The notes: generated by a model from the sequence alone, not told the origin. Shown: positions 1-6,505, counted from the stretch's first letter. The stretch is 10,318 bases of DNA from CAZFLD01 sp964519835 (GCA_964519835.1 CAZFLD010000113.1:1-10318); one strand, 5' to 3'. Made by a program: numbers and translations.

Positions 1-149
1 AGGTGGCGGCGGCGCTGTCGGTGAACGAGCAACGGCTTGCCAAGCGCGTTGGGGCGGCCGACGGCGGAAAGCTGATCGTGCGGGTACCGATATCGGCCTC
101 GCAGCTGACGAGGCAGATCGTGCAGGCACTGTGGGTGCGAGGAGCATGA
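1..149 (+). CDS. tnpA: C-terminal end of an IS66 TnpA-type accessory protein (partial)
   Basis: The frame starting at position 3 is open to a TGA at 147-149 and encodes 48 residues ending in QALWVRGA. The start lies outside the window. The ending (a short beta-like stretch, then a QLTRQIVQAL helix) resembles the C-terminus of IS66 OrfA/TnpA proteins, small accessory proteins of the transposition machinery. The stop overlaps the tnpB start as ATGA, the usual translational coupling in IS66. Identity depends mainly on position directly before tnpB, since TnpA C-termini are poorly conserved. Confidence 0.55.
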   Translation, partial: VAAALSVNEQRLAKRVGAADGGKLIVRVPISASQLTRQIVQALWVRGA

Positions 150-349
150 TCCAGATTATCCCGCAGATGAGGATTCTCCTGGCGGTGCGGCCGGTTGATT
201 TCCGCAAGGGAATCGACGGACTCGCGGCGATCTGCCGAAGCGTCATGGGCGCCGACCCGTTCTCGGGCTACGTCTTCGCGTTTCGCAACCGGCGCGGGAC
301 GACGATCAAGCTGTTGACCTACGACGGGCAGGGATTCCGGCTATTGCAG
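146..349 (+). pseudogene. tnpB: IS66 TnpB, 3'-truncated at codon 68
   Basis: From ATG 146 the frame encodes the N-terminal part of an IS66 Orf2/TnpB protein: VDFRKGIDGL (residues 17-26), DPFSG (37-41), F-x-FRNRR (44-50) and the YDGQGF motif (59-64). Family members are usually about 110-120 residues and continue after this motif with a KRL-type basic stretch. Here family similarity stops after Gln68 (347-349). The frame then runs through the palindrome and foreign sequence to a stop at 383-385. The start overlaps the tnpA stop by 4 bp; an in-frame GTG at 131 is less likely. The truncation makes function very unlikely. In IS66 elements TnpB is an accessory protein needed for transposition, with TnpC as the catalytic subunit. 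Confidence 0.85.
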
Positions 350-369
350 TTATGTGAAGCTCCACATAA
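350..369. repeat. 20-bp near-palindrome at the junction of the two tnpB fragments
   Basis: The sequence TTATGTGAAGCTCCACATAA matches its own reverse complement at 18 of 20 positions; the only mismatched pair is positions 8 and 13. It begins directly after codon 68 of the plus-strand tnpB and, read on the other strand, directly after codon 68 of the minus-strand tnpB, so both frames read Leu-Cys-x-Ala-x-His through it. The shape, two 7-bp arms around a 6-bp core, resembles a tyrosine-recombinase core site or fused element ends. That role is inference. Confidence 0.7.
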
Positions 370-573
370 GTACCACAGCGCGTAGCCGTTGCGGTCATAA
401 TAGAGAACCTTCAGCGTATTCTTCTTCCGACCACAGAAGACGAAGTAGTGCCCGCTCATGGGATCCATCTCCAGGGTGTTGGCCACCAGCGCGGAAAGGC
501 CATCTATAGCCTTGCTCATGTCGGTGCGTCCCAGGACCAACCAGACCCGAGCGTTCTTTTCAAGCCGAATCAT
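370..573 (-). pseudogene. tnpB: Second IS66 TnpB of a different lineage, 3'-truncated at codon 68
   Basis: Starting at ATG 573 on the minus strand the frame encodes an IS66 Orf2/TnpB N-terminus: TDMSKAIDGL (residues 17-26), DPMSG (37-41), F-x-FCGRKK (44-51) and YDRNGY (59-64). Similarity ends at Tyr68 (372-370). The frame then crosses the palindrome and stops at 319. It aligns without gaps to the plus-strand tnpB over 68 residues, with about 37% identity by eye. An upstream in-frame GTG at 585 would add four residues, but ATG 573 matches the family start better. The gene overlaps the end of the preceding damaged tnpA, as expected for coupled IS66 accessory genes. It is non-functional as it stands. 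Confidence 0.85.
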
Positions 574-801
574 CGCTCGGTCCACAGGCCCCGGCTATTC
601 GGCGCAGACTTGCCATGGTCATGCGTCCTCGCGCCGTAATCTGGGCATCCCGGCCGTTGATCGTCAGTGCCGCCGACTCGATCACCAGCTGCTCATCGTC
701 CACCTCGCCTTCCTTGCTCCGTGTCACTTCTACACAGGTAAGGCTATCAGAATGCTCCAAGTTACCGCCGTCCGGTACGATACCTTTTCCACCGTCGTCA
801 T
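560..801 (-). pseudogene. tnpA: Damaged IS66 TnpA, start and end kept in different frames
   Basis: A GGAGG site (815-811) lies 9 bases before ATG 801. The first frame reads MTTVEKVSYRTAVTWSILIA and stops at 732-730 after 23 residues. The YRTA...W..LIA pattern resembles the N-terminus of IS66 OrfA proteins, which normally continue with a helix-turn-helix. A second frame, open from about 823 to a TGA at 562-560, supplies what looks like a TnpA C-terminus (LTINGRDAQITARGRMTMAS region) and overlaps the tnpB start. The two parts are out of frame and together too short for a usual TnpA, so a frame-changing internal deletion near 730-760 is the simplest reading. Family assignment leans on context. 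Confidence 0.5.
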
Positions 802-849
802 CTTCGTGTTCCTCCGGCAGAAACTATACGGCCGGGCATCAGATCACGC

Positions 850-873
850 TGACTGGGTTCGTGGAGCGCTTAC
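850..873 (-). repeat. Probable outer terminal inverted repeat of the minus-strand IS66 element
   Basis: Read on the minus strand from 873, the sequence begins GTAAGCGCTCCACG, matching the GTAAGCG-type termini typical of IS66 elements. It lies about 70 bp upstream of the tnpA start, which fits the usual layout. The partner end is absent because the element is cut at 369. The eight bases outside it (874-881) would be one copy of the target duplication, with no partner copy to compare. Confidence 0.5.
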
Positions 874-1045
874 GACCTTTTAATAGATCCACACAAGGCG
901 CGCCATCTCTCGATTCATCCGGCCTACGCCGAACGCCCGTAGAAATGCGGCTGGTGATGGAGCAATGGATCGATAAAACAACCAATCCCGCCTTGATCCG
1001 CTATCGTCGCCACTTACGATACCGAAAAACGGTTGGCTACAAGAC
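874..1045. other. Spacer between IS66 remnant and M81 gene, no gene recognised
   Basis: I see no protein-family similarity on either strand in these 172 bases. The only structure near the end of the M81 gene is ACCG-AAAAA-CGGT (1021-1033), a 4-bp stem with no clear T-tract, too weak to call a terminator. Confidence 0.4.
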
Positions 1046-2554
1046 TTAGTCTGAGTTGCGGCGGCGCACATGCGGACGTGCGCCGTGTTCCACAAGTTCG
1101 TCAAACGGGTACACTGGGCGCGAAATCCGATGAAACGGAATGGACCGGATGTTGGCGCTACTGACGCCGGGGCCGTCAACCAGCATCATCTCTTTAGCTA
1201 TGCCGGCGTAATTCGCGCGAAAGGCGTATGGCGACTTCACCACCACCACCTGGGCATTGGCGGGATCAAGACCTAACGATAGATAAAAGGCGGGATCCCA
1301 GTTGAACGCGGCGCGCTCGCTTACGACGATGTGAATACCGTAGGATACAATCACTGCGGTTTTTCCCCGTTGTTGTCGGGTCCCGCGCTCCTGCTCCCCC
1401 GCAAAAACAAAATCCCCGTCGGACAGAAGCTTTACGTAGCCGTTGACTTCGACCGGGCTGTTGTTTACGTGGTCGATTTTCCCGCCAACCTCAAAGGTAC
1501 CGGTTTGCCCGAGTCCGGTCACGAATGCGCATTGTACGGTATCCGGGTCAACGACGGACAGCAAGCACGGTTTATCCGGCTTTTGTTTCAGAAGCGCTCT
1601 TAGGATCGCGGTCCCGTCGCCCGGTGAGCCGGATCCCGTCCCGTCTGCCTGGTCTGCCAAGACTATCGGCCCGCTTTCGTGAGCAAGAGCTTGTTCGACG
1701 GAATCCTCCACAGGTACGAGGTCGACCGTAAACTCTTTTCGGCTACGCCACATCAGATCGGCAATGTCCTCCGAATGCTGCTCTGCAGATTCAACGTCGC
1801 CGTTGGTTACAACAAGTGAGGCGCACCCGAGATCCGGAAGATCCATCCACAATTGCACAAAAAGCGCCGAGGCCGAGAGGACACCGCGCTTTTGCTCAAC
1901 CGTATCAACCCTTTCCATCACCTTGCCGAACGCGGCACTCGCCTCGCCCGCACCGGCAATCTGAACAAGCATGGGTAGTTTTACAAACGACATTACCGGA
2001 TCTATTTCGCCCCTCGCAGCGGCCAAACCTAACTCGGCCGCCCGGACTCCTGTCTCCCGCTGGTCGACGTGAGGATATGTATGGAAGGCGACAATAATGT
2101 CGGCGTTACGCACCATTCTTTCTGTCAAGTTTGCGTGGAGGTCCAACGTAGCAGAGATAATTAGGTCAGGCCCGCCAATTCTGCGAGCCTCTTCGAGAAT
2201 GGCGCCCGACGCATCGTCTTCACCTTCGGCCGCCATTGCGCCGTGCAGGCAGAGCAAGAGGCAGTCAGGCTTTACCCGCTGTACGTCTTCTGAAAGAAAA
2301 CCGGCGATCTCTTTCAGTGCGGCGGCTTCGGTTCTGCCCGCGCTTACGGCGTGAGCTGCGATCGAGTAGTTCGGCTCAATCGCGTTTTCGTGGAGAGTCT
2401 CTATAAACCCACCTATGATTGTCCCCGAACCCTCGAAGCGCTTGCCGACCTCGTCGCCTCGGACATACGTAAAGTCGCGGAACATCTGAAGGCCACATGA
2501 GACCGGTGAAAACGTATTCGTCTCTGTGCGACATTCAGCAACTAAAACCTTCAT
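1046..2554 (-). CDS. M81 family (MlrC-like) metalloprotein
   Basis: The 502-residue product has the full layout of the M81/MlrC family, named after the enzyme of microcystin breakdown; most members have no known substrate and typical length is near 490-500. The N-terminal DUF1485 part carries ETNTF (11-15), LHGAM (103-107), DLHAN (138-142) and HTYPHVD (158-164), which contain the Asp and His residues likely to bind zinc. The C-terminal MlrC part carries DQAD (301-304), SPGDGT (310-315) and KSPYAFRANY (440-449). The glycine-rich loop before PGDGT reads GTGSGS, where I recall NPGGGA as common. ATG 2554 follows AAGGGGG by 7 bases. It is the last gene of the minus-strand run, 79 bp after gntR, and a 21-bp inverted repeat lies just upstream. 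No signal peptide is visible, so it is probably cytoplasmic. Its hydrolytic target cannot be read from the sequence. Confidence 0.9.
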   Translation of the reverse strand: MKVLVAECRTETNTFSPVSCGLQMFRDFTYVRGDEVGKRFEGSGTIIGGFIETLHENAIEPNYSIAAHAVSAGRTEAAALKEIAGFLSEDVQRVKPDCLLLCLHGAMAAEGEDDASGAILEEARRIGGPDLIISATLDLHANLTERMVRNADIIVAFHTYPHVDQRETGVRAAELGLAAARGEIDPVMSFVKLPMLVQIAGAGEASAAFGKVMERVDTVEQKRGVLSASALFVQLWMDLPDLGCASLVVTNGDVESAEQHSEDIADLMWRSRKEFTVDLVPVEDSVEQALAHESGPIVLADQADGTGSGSPGDGTAILRALLKQKPDKPCLLSVVDPDTVQCAFVTGLGQTGTFEVGGKIDHVNNSPVEVNGYVKLLSDGDFVFAGEQERGTRQQRGKTAVIVSYGIHIVVSERAAFNWDPAFYLSLGLDPANAQVVVVKSPYAFRANYAGIAKEMMLVDGPGVSSANIRSIPFHRISRPVYPFDELVEHGARPHVRRRNSD

Positions 2555-2570
2555 GCTTGCGCCCCCTTAA

Positions 2571-2591
2571 TTGGTATATTCTTCATACCAA
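2571..2591. promoter_or_regulatory. 21-bp inverted repeat, candidate GntR operator before the M81 gene
   Basis: Perfect 7-bp arms TTGGTAT and ATACCAA flank a 7-bp centre. The site lies 17 bp upstream of the M81 start, between gntR and that gene. It has the same total length and the same outer TTGGT/ACCAA pentamers as the site at 6433-6453. Operators of FCD-type GntR regulators are commonly short inverted repeats with TGGT/ACCA arms, so binding by the adjacent GntR protein is a reasonable inference. Confidence 0.55.
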
Positions 2592-2633
2592 AATGGCCGG
2601 GAAGGGTCAACGTAATACCCGCAGCATCCTGGA

Positions 2634-3311
2634 TCAGGTAAGACCGGAATCCGAAGAGCCGGCGCCGTGCTCGTCCGAGATGTATCGCCTCATGTCTGCA
2701 AAATGGTCGGAGATGACTCTCGAGCCCAGTCGCGAACGTTTAGACTTCAATTCCCCCAGAATCCGTTCGTGATGGTGAATTGTGTTTTTGACCTCGTCCT
2801 GCTTGTAGCTGGTGTAGATCTGAGAGAAACGGTGATAGTGACGGATTGCCTCAAAGGCGACCGTCAAGACAGGATTCCCACTTGCACGGACGATCTCGTG
2901 GTGGAACTCCATATCGTGTTCTACAAAGGCCCCAATGCTGTGGACACTATGACGCATGTGGTCAAGAATTGCCTCGAGTCGCTTTAGGTGTTCCGCACGG
3001 GCATTGCTACAAGCAAGTTGGAACGCAGGTACTTCAATTGCCTGCCTGGCGAACAGAACGTCGTCGAGGTGCACCCGGCCAGAATCACGGTTTCCGTCGA
3101 TGAGTGGCAACAATTGGGGCGCGGTCCTGCGTACGTACGTTCCGGATCCTCGCCTTGTTTCAACGACGTCAAGCTCTTCGAGGCCGGCAAGCGCATCCCG
3201 AATGGTCCCCCGGCTTACCTTTAGCCGGCGGCTCAATTCTCGTTCGGCCGGAAGACGGTTGCCCGGCTCCAATTCGCCACGAAAGATCATGGCGATGAGT
3301 TCTTTGGCCAC
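2634..3311 (-). CDS. GntR family regulator, FadR/FCD subfamily
   Basis: The protein has an N-terminal winged helix-turn-helix (about residues 1-62; LPAERELSRRLKVSRGTIRD at 20-39 and RRGSGTYV at 53-60) and an all-helical FCD ligand domain (about 85-215). FCD metal-site candidates are D133 and H137 in EHDMEFHHEI, a His in the HHH at 179-181, and H203 in SDHFADM. Such proteins are usually repressors released by a sugar acid or small carboxylate. GTG 3311 is the first conventional start but has no ribosome site. A good GGAGG (3358-3354) instead sits 9 bases before an in-frame ATA at 3344. Starting there adds 11 residues (IAVEREYLTDQ), which look like a normal GntR N-terminus, so the true gene may be 2634-3344. 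It lies between the aminotransferase and M81 genes and probably controls the operon through the 21-bp repeats. Confidence 0.9.
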   Translation of the reverse strand: MAKELIAMIFRGELEPGNRLPAERELSRRLKVSRGTIRDALAGLEELDVVETRRGSGTYVRRTAPQLLPLIDGNRDSGRVHLDDVLFARQAIEVPAFQLACSNARAEHLKRLEAILDHMRHSVHSIGAFVEHDMEFHHEIVRASGNPVLTVAFEAIRHYHRFSQIYTSYKQDEVKNTIHHHERILGELKSKRSRLGSRVISDHFADMRRYISDEHGAGSSDSGLT

Positions 3312-3433
3312 TTGGTCTGTTAGGTACTCGCGCTCAACAGCTATTTTTTCTTTCCTCCGTTCGTGATAAATGCGTGACGGGGAAAGCTACCAGGAATCAG
3401 TCGACCACGCAACATTCAATGGCCCGATCGGGC

Positions 3434-4801
3434 TCAAAGATCTCCGAGTGCGTTTATCCGATCCCGATAGATCACGAGTGACTCCTCCAGTACATTCAGG
3501 GCCTTGTCGATATCTTCCTCGCTATGTTGGATGGAAAAGCCATGGTGAACGGGAGCTCCACCGTAGTCATGGAAGTACACCCCCCTTTCCAAGCAAGCGC
3601 CCCAGATGTCGATCATTACCTGATTATCGTGGCAGAACGTGTCTTCGTACCGGCGGGGGGCGTCGCGGCGACCGAGGACAACGTCGAACCTCGGACCGTG
3701 GCGAGTTACGACCATGTTGAGATCATGCTCAGTGATGATCTTGTCGACGCCGCAGTAGAATCGTTCGCCAAGGGCCCTTAGTCGCGGGTAGAAGTACGGT
3801 TTTTTTACCTCAGTGACAAAGGCCAAGCCGGCCAACACGGGGACGAGATGCGCGTTAAACGTGCCGCTGTGCTGAACCGCCCCGACCGGCTTGTACATCG
3901 ACATTATGCTTTCGGACCCGAGAAATGCCGAAAGGGGAAACCCTCCTCCCAGTGACTTACCAATCGTCGCAACATCCGGCACAACCCCAAAGTCCTCTTG
4001 AGCCCCACCCGGCGAGACCTTAAATGCCGACTGAATCTCATCGAAAAACAACACGATGTTGTGCTCACGTGTAAGGCGGCGCACAAGCTCCAAATAGCCG
4101 GAGTCGGCTTTGATACCGCCGCAGTTGTAGTTAACGGGTTCGAGTATCAGCGTGCCGACTTCGTCTGCTTGATCCTCAATCGCCTTTTGGAGAGCTTCAC
4201 GGTCGTTGTGGGGAATCGGGATTATAAGGTTGCGGAACTCTTCCGGTATGCCCGCCGATTCGATATAGGGCTTGGTACGATTGCTTGGAAGATAGTCTTT
4301 TGGCGGATGCCCCCCGATATACAGTAGCTCATGATATCCGTGGAAGTGTCCTTCGACGCGCATCACTTTGTTCTTTCCGGTTGCCGCGCGGCATGCCCGA
4401 AGCAAGTGAAGGGTAGCCTCAGATCCGGATGAGCAGAAGCGAACCATATCGGCGCAAGGCGTTGCCTCACAGAGCATCTTAGCGAGCTTTTCGTGGTGCA
4501 CGGTCTCGAAGACACTTGCGAATCCAAGATTCGTAGCCATAGCGACCGCCTCTACGATGGCTGGGTGACCATGCCCAAGGAGTGCGGCTCCGTGGGCGCA
4601 ACACATGTCAAGATATGGACGTCCGTCCAGATCGTAGATATATGCCCCCTCCGCCCGAGAGACAAAAAACGGTACTCCCATAGCGTTGTGAATTCGAACG
4701 GACGAGTTTACGCCTCCCGGCATTACCTGGCGCGCCAACTCAAACTGGCGCCTATTCGTCGCAGTTAGTCGATCGAGTTCAGAGTGTACGGGGCTAGTCA
4801 T
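3434..4801 (-). CDS. Class III PLP aminotransferase, glutamate-1-semialdehyde aminomutase type
   Basis: The 455-residue product is a fold-type I, class III PLP enzyme closest in pattern to HemL-like proteins: MPGGVNSSVR (27-36), phosphate-binding SSGSEAT (124-130), GHFHGYHE (151-158), cofactor DEIQ (254-257) and the Schiff-base lysine K282 in ATIGKSLGGGFPLSAF. Members move or transfer an amino group on aldehydes, keto acids or amino sugars. True HemL sits with haem genes; here the neighbours are sugar-type enzymes, so I infer a catabolic substrate, not glutamate-1-semialdehyde. The ATG overlaps the stop of the preceding gene as ATGA (4801-4798), which shows translational coupling. The stop is followed directly by a 12-bp palindrome (3422-3433) without a T-run. 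The protein is cytoplasmic by sequence. The family is certain; the substrate is unknown. Confidence 0.92.
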   Translation of the reverse strand: MTSPVHSELDRLTATNRRQFELARQVMPGGVNSSVRIHNAMGVPFFVSRAEGAYIYDLDGRPYLDMCCAHGAALLGHGHPAIVEAVAMATNLGFASVFETVHHEKLAKMLCEATPCADMVRFCSSGSEATLHLLRACRAATGKNKVMRVEGHFHGYHELLYIGGHPPKDYLPSNRTKPYIESAGIPEEFRNLIIPIPHNDREALQKAIEDQADEVGTLILEPVNYNCGGIKADSGYLELVRRLTREHNIVLFFDEIQSAFKVSPGGAQEDFGVVPDVATIGKSLGGGFPLSAFLGSESIMSMYKPVGAVQHSGTFNAHLVPVLAGLAFVTEVKKPYFYPRLRALGERFYCGVDKIITEHDLNMVVTRHGPRFDVVLGRRDAPRRYEDTFCHDNQVMIDIWGACLERGVYFHDYGGAPVHHGFSIQHSEEDIDKALNVLEESLVIYRDRINALGDL

Positions 4802-5718
4802 GGTTTATCTCCGTCCTTATTCGGTTCCGTGCGATTTCTGGAGAACTCCATCCGTCTTTTGTCGAGAAATCCAAGCGACCGCTGCATTTCTTCCATGCCG
4901 TTCTCCCCGTCCTCGATCGATACCCATATCTCGCGCGGAATGCGGCTGATGCGATCGAAGATCGCGTCGTAGTCATTGAGACCTTCGCCCGTTACCCCAT
5001 GAACGAGACCGTCCATGTATCCAACCGTGCCGTCGGCACCATAGAGATCGTCCAAGGTAACACCGGGCGCAAGATAGCGGTCACTGGCATGGACAGTCAT
5101 CACTCGCGGCAACACAATATCGAGAAGCTCAACTGGATCGTCCCCCGCCACGAAAGCGTTTGACGGATCGAACTGCACGCCAAACCACGGTGAGTCGATG
5201 GCTTCGACAATCTTCACAAACAACTCTCGTTTCTGTGCAAACTCGCGATGTTCCCAAAAAAAACCGTCTTTATAATGATTCTCGATGACAAGATGGACCC
5301 CAAGCTTCTCCGCCTCCGGCAGACACTGTTCGATACTCTCTACCACCCAGGCCAGACCCTCGTCCTCTGTTACATTGGGTCTTTTTTGCCCGGAAAGCGT
5401 ACGACAGTAGCTAACGCCGATTTCCGCCGAAACCCGCAGCATCTCCAACTGGCGCTCAACTTGCTTTTGACGCGCCTCGCGATCCGGGATAGTGAAGTCA
5501 GGTGAAAAGCAGAGCATCGGGATGATCTTGCCTTGAGATTCAACTGCTCGTCGAACCTTGCCGAGGTAGTCCGAGTCCGTGGACTGGAAGAAGCGATCGT
5601 ACAGCTCCAAGCCGTCGCACTCGAGTTGCTTGGCCATCTCGATCCAGTCGAACAGGTCCATCCTGCCTTCGGAAATCTCTGTTATGAAGCACTTTGGAAA
5701 GGCGGCAAGCTTGATCAC
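4798..5718 (-). CDS. TIM-barrel sugar phosphate isomerase/epimerase (AP endonuclease 2 superfamily)
   Basis: The 306-residue protein is a xylose-isomerase-like TIM barrel (COG1082 type). Metal and catalytic residues are visible in the expected order: E146 in VIENHY, D184 in VQFDPSNAF, H210 in TVHASDR and E269 in VSIEDGENG. Enzymes of this group interconvert ketoses or epimerise sugars and sugar phosphates with a divalent metal. In the L-ascorbate (Ula) pathway a member of this fold (UlaE) works with an OMP-decarboxylase-type enzyme (UlaD), a pairing echoed here by the upstream gene, although overall similarity to UlaE is not evident. The GTG start overlaps the upstream stop (GTGA, 5718-5715) and its own TGA overlaps the aminotransferase ATG, so the three genes are tightly coupled. 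The charged tail after about residue 285 looks lineage-specific. Confidence 0.88.
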   Translation of the reverse strand: MIKLAAFPKCFITEISEGRMDLFDWIEMAKQLECDGLELYDRFFQSTDSDYLGKVRRAVESQGKIIPMLCFSPDFTIPDREARQKQVERQLEMLRVSAEIGVSYCRTLSGQKRPNVTEDEGLAWVVESIEQCLPEAEKLGVHLVIENHYKDGFFWEHREFAQKRELFVKIVEAIDSPWFGVQFDPSNAFVAGDDPVELLDIVLPRVMTVHASDRYLAPGVTLDDLYGADGTVGYMDGLVHGVTGEGLNDYDAIFDRISRIPREIWVSIEDGENGMEEMQRSLGFLDKRRMEFSRNRTEPNKDGDKP

Positions 5719-6410
5719 TTTAGTCCCGCTTTTCGTGCAAACTCGTTCACTCGGTCCACGACATCACGCAGGATACTCTCAAACTCATCGCCGGCGGCAA
5801 ATCTATCGGCCTGTACCGCCAACGGTGCGCCAATCACCAAAGATGAAGCTCCCATTTCGATGCTGGAAATCGACTGTTCGATTGACAGTCCCCCTACGGC
5901 CTGAACCGGAATGCCTACGGCCTTCAATACCTCCGGCAAGTCGTCTAGGGGAGAGGCCCCATGAATTTGTCGCCTCTCATCAAAACCGGTGTGAACGATG
6001 ATCCAGTCTACAGCGAGCTCTTCCATCCGACGCGCAGCTTCCGCCTTGTCAGACGCGTTGAGAACGTCTGCCATCACAACACCGTTGTAACGTTTCGCCG
6101 TTTGAACCATTTCGACGATCGACGCCTCGTGCGCGTGACTCATAACAACGACGTGCGTGGCACCGGCCTTCAACATCATCTCGGCTTCAAGCCCCGCTCC
6201 GTCCATCGTCTTGAGATCCGCCACAATAGGGTGGTCCGGAAATTCTGCCCGCAGAGCTGCGACCGCATGCAATCCCTCTCCGAGAATGAGCGGCGTGCCC
6301 GCCTCGATCCAGTCAATGCCCGCGCGCACCGCTCCCCGAGCCATTGCCAGGGCCTCGTCAATAGTTGTCACATCAAGCGATACTTGCGTGACTGGTCGAT
6401 TTCTTAACAT
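5715..6410 (-). CDS. OMP decarboxylase superfamily enzyme, hexulose-6-phosphate synthase / KGPDC type
   Basis: The 231-residue TIM barrel carries IEAGTP (35-40), the superfamily signature DLKTMD (D65, K67, D70), GAGLEAEMM (71-79), VHTGFD (139-144) and SPLDDL (153-158). DLKTMD with HTGxD points to the 3-hexulose-6-phosphate synthase / 3-keto-L-gulonate-6-phosphate decarboxylase suprafamily, not to pyrimidine synthesis. Those enzymes use Mg2+ to stabilise an enediolate in aldol or decarboxylation reactions. The C-terminal phosphate loop reads AVGGLS (171-176) and VIGAPL (192-197), without the Arg I expect after the second Gly in phosphate-using relatives. No phospho-hexuloisomerase (SIS) gene lies nearby, so formaldehyde fixation by the standard pathway is not supported. 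ATG 6410 has a purine-rich GGGAAGGAAA upstream. It is the first gene of the operon, with a predicted promoter at 6444-6473. Confidence 0.88.
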   Translation of the reverse strand: MLRNRPVTQVSLDVTTIDEALAMARGAVRAGIDWIEAGTPLILGEGLHAVAALRAEFPDHPIVADLKTMDGAGLEAEMMLKAGATHVVVMSHAHEASIVEMVQTAKRYNGVVMADVLNASDKAEAARRMEELAVDWIIVHTGFDERRQIHGASPLDDLPEVLKAVGIPVQAVGGLSIEQSISSIEMGASSLVIGAPLAVQADRFAAGDEFESILRDVVDRVNEFARKAGLK

Positions 6411-6432
6411 TTTCCTTCCCTTTTGTCGGTTA

Positions 6433-6453
6433 TTGGTCTAGTATGTGTACCAA
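6433..6453. promoter_or_regulatory. 21-bp inverted repeat, candidate GntR operator at the operon promoter
   Basis: TTGGT and ACCAA arms are separated by 11 bp, giving 21 bp overall, identical in arms and length to the site at 2571-2591. It covers the predicted -10 region and start point of the minus-strand operon, so a bound repressor would block transcription. Assignment to the locally encoded GntR regulator is inference. Confidence 0.55.
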
Positions 6454-6473
6454 ATTTCACTCGTCGGTGTCAA
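6444..6473 (-). promoter_or_regulatory. Predicted sigma-70 promoter of the minus-strand operon
   Basis: On the minus strand a consensus -35 box TTGACA (6473-6468) is followed after 18 bp by TACACA (6449-6444), a weak -10 with three consensus matches. Transcription would begin near 6437, giving a leader of roughly 27 bases before ATG 6410. The -35 is strong; the -10 is the uncertain part. Confidence 0.4.
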
Positions 6474-6505
6474 GTTTGGTACCGGCCCATCGAGTGGGAC
6501 CGGAA

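Larger units (their letters stand above)
1..873. mobile_element. Two degenerate IS66-type elements joined tail to tail
   Basis: This block contains the tnpA end and tnpB start of one IS66-family element on the plus strand (to 349), and tnpB plus a damaged tnpA of a second element on the minus strand (370-873). No tnpC (the large DDE transposase) is present, so neither remnant could move on its own. The encoded TnpB pieces share only about 25 of 68 residues when aligned by eye, so they come from different IS66 lineages and are not an inverted duplication. They meet at a 20-bp near-palindrome. Family assignment rests on the tnpA-tnpB order and overlap, the TnpB motifs and the GTAAGCG-type outer end. 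The left element continues beyond the window. Confidence 0.75.
6411..6505. promoter_or_regulatory. Divergent control region between the two operons
   Basis: These 95 bases separate the OMPDC-type gene from araC and hold three related half-sites: TTGGT (6433-6437), GTACCAAA (6447-6454) and TTTGGTAC (6475-6482). The first two form a TTGGT-N11-ACCAA repeat. The last two form a perfect 8-bp inverted repeat with a 20-bp spacer. A minus-strand promoter can be drawn through the middle. Shared control of both directions is likely. Confidence 0.55.

Noticed and set aside
1021..1033. ACCG-AAAAA-CGGT as a terminator after the M81 gene
   Set aside because: Four base pairs with no adjacent T-tract; too weak.
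458..1049. Long open frames on the plus strand across the IS66 remnant
   Set aside because: They run antisense to recognisable tnpB and tnpA sequence and show no family motifs; they are shadows.
880..1179. Minus-strand open frame of 99 codons
   Set aside because: It overlaps the 3' end of the M81 gene in another frame, has no recognisable motif and no ribosome site.
3422..3433. 12-bp palindrome GCCCGATCGGGC right after the aminotransferase stop
   Set aside because: As RNA it gives only a 4-bp stem with a 4-base loop and no T-run follows, so it is not convincing as a terminator or operator.
4798..6410. Assignment of the minus operon to the L-ascorbate (ulaDEF) pathway
   Set aside because: Only the fold pairing matches; there is no UlaF-type epimerase, PTS or lactonase, and HTGxD motifs favour the HPS-like branch.
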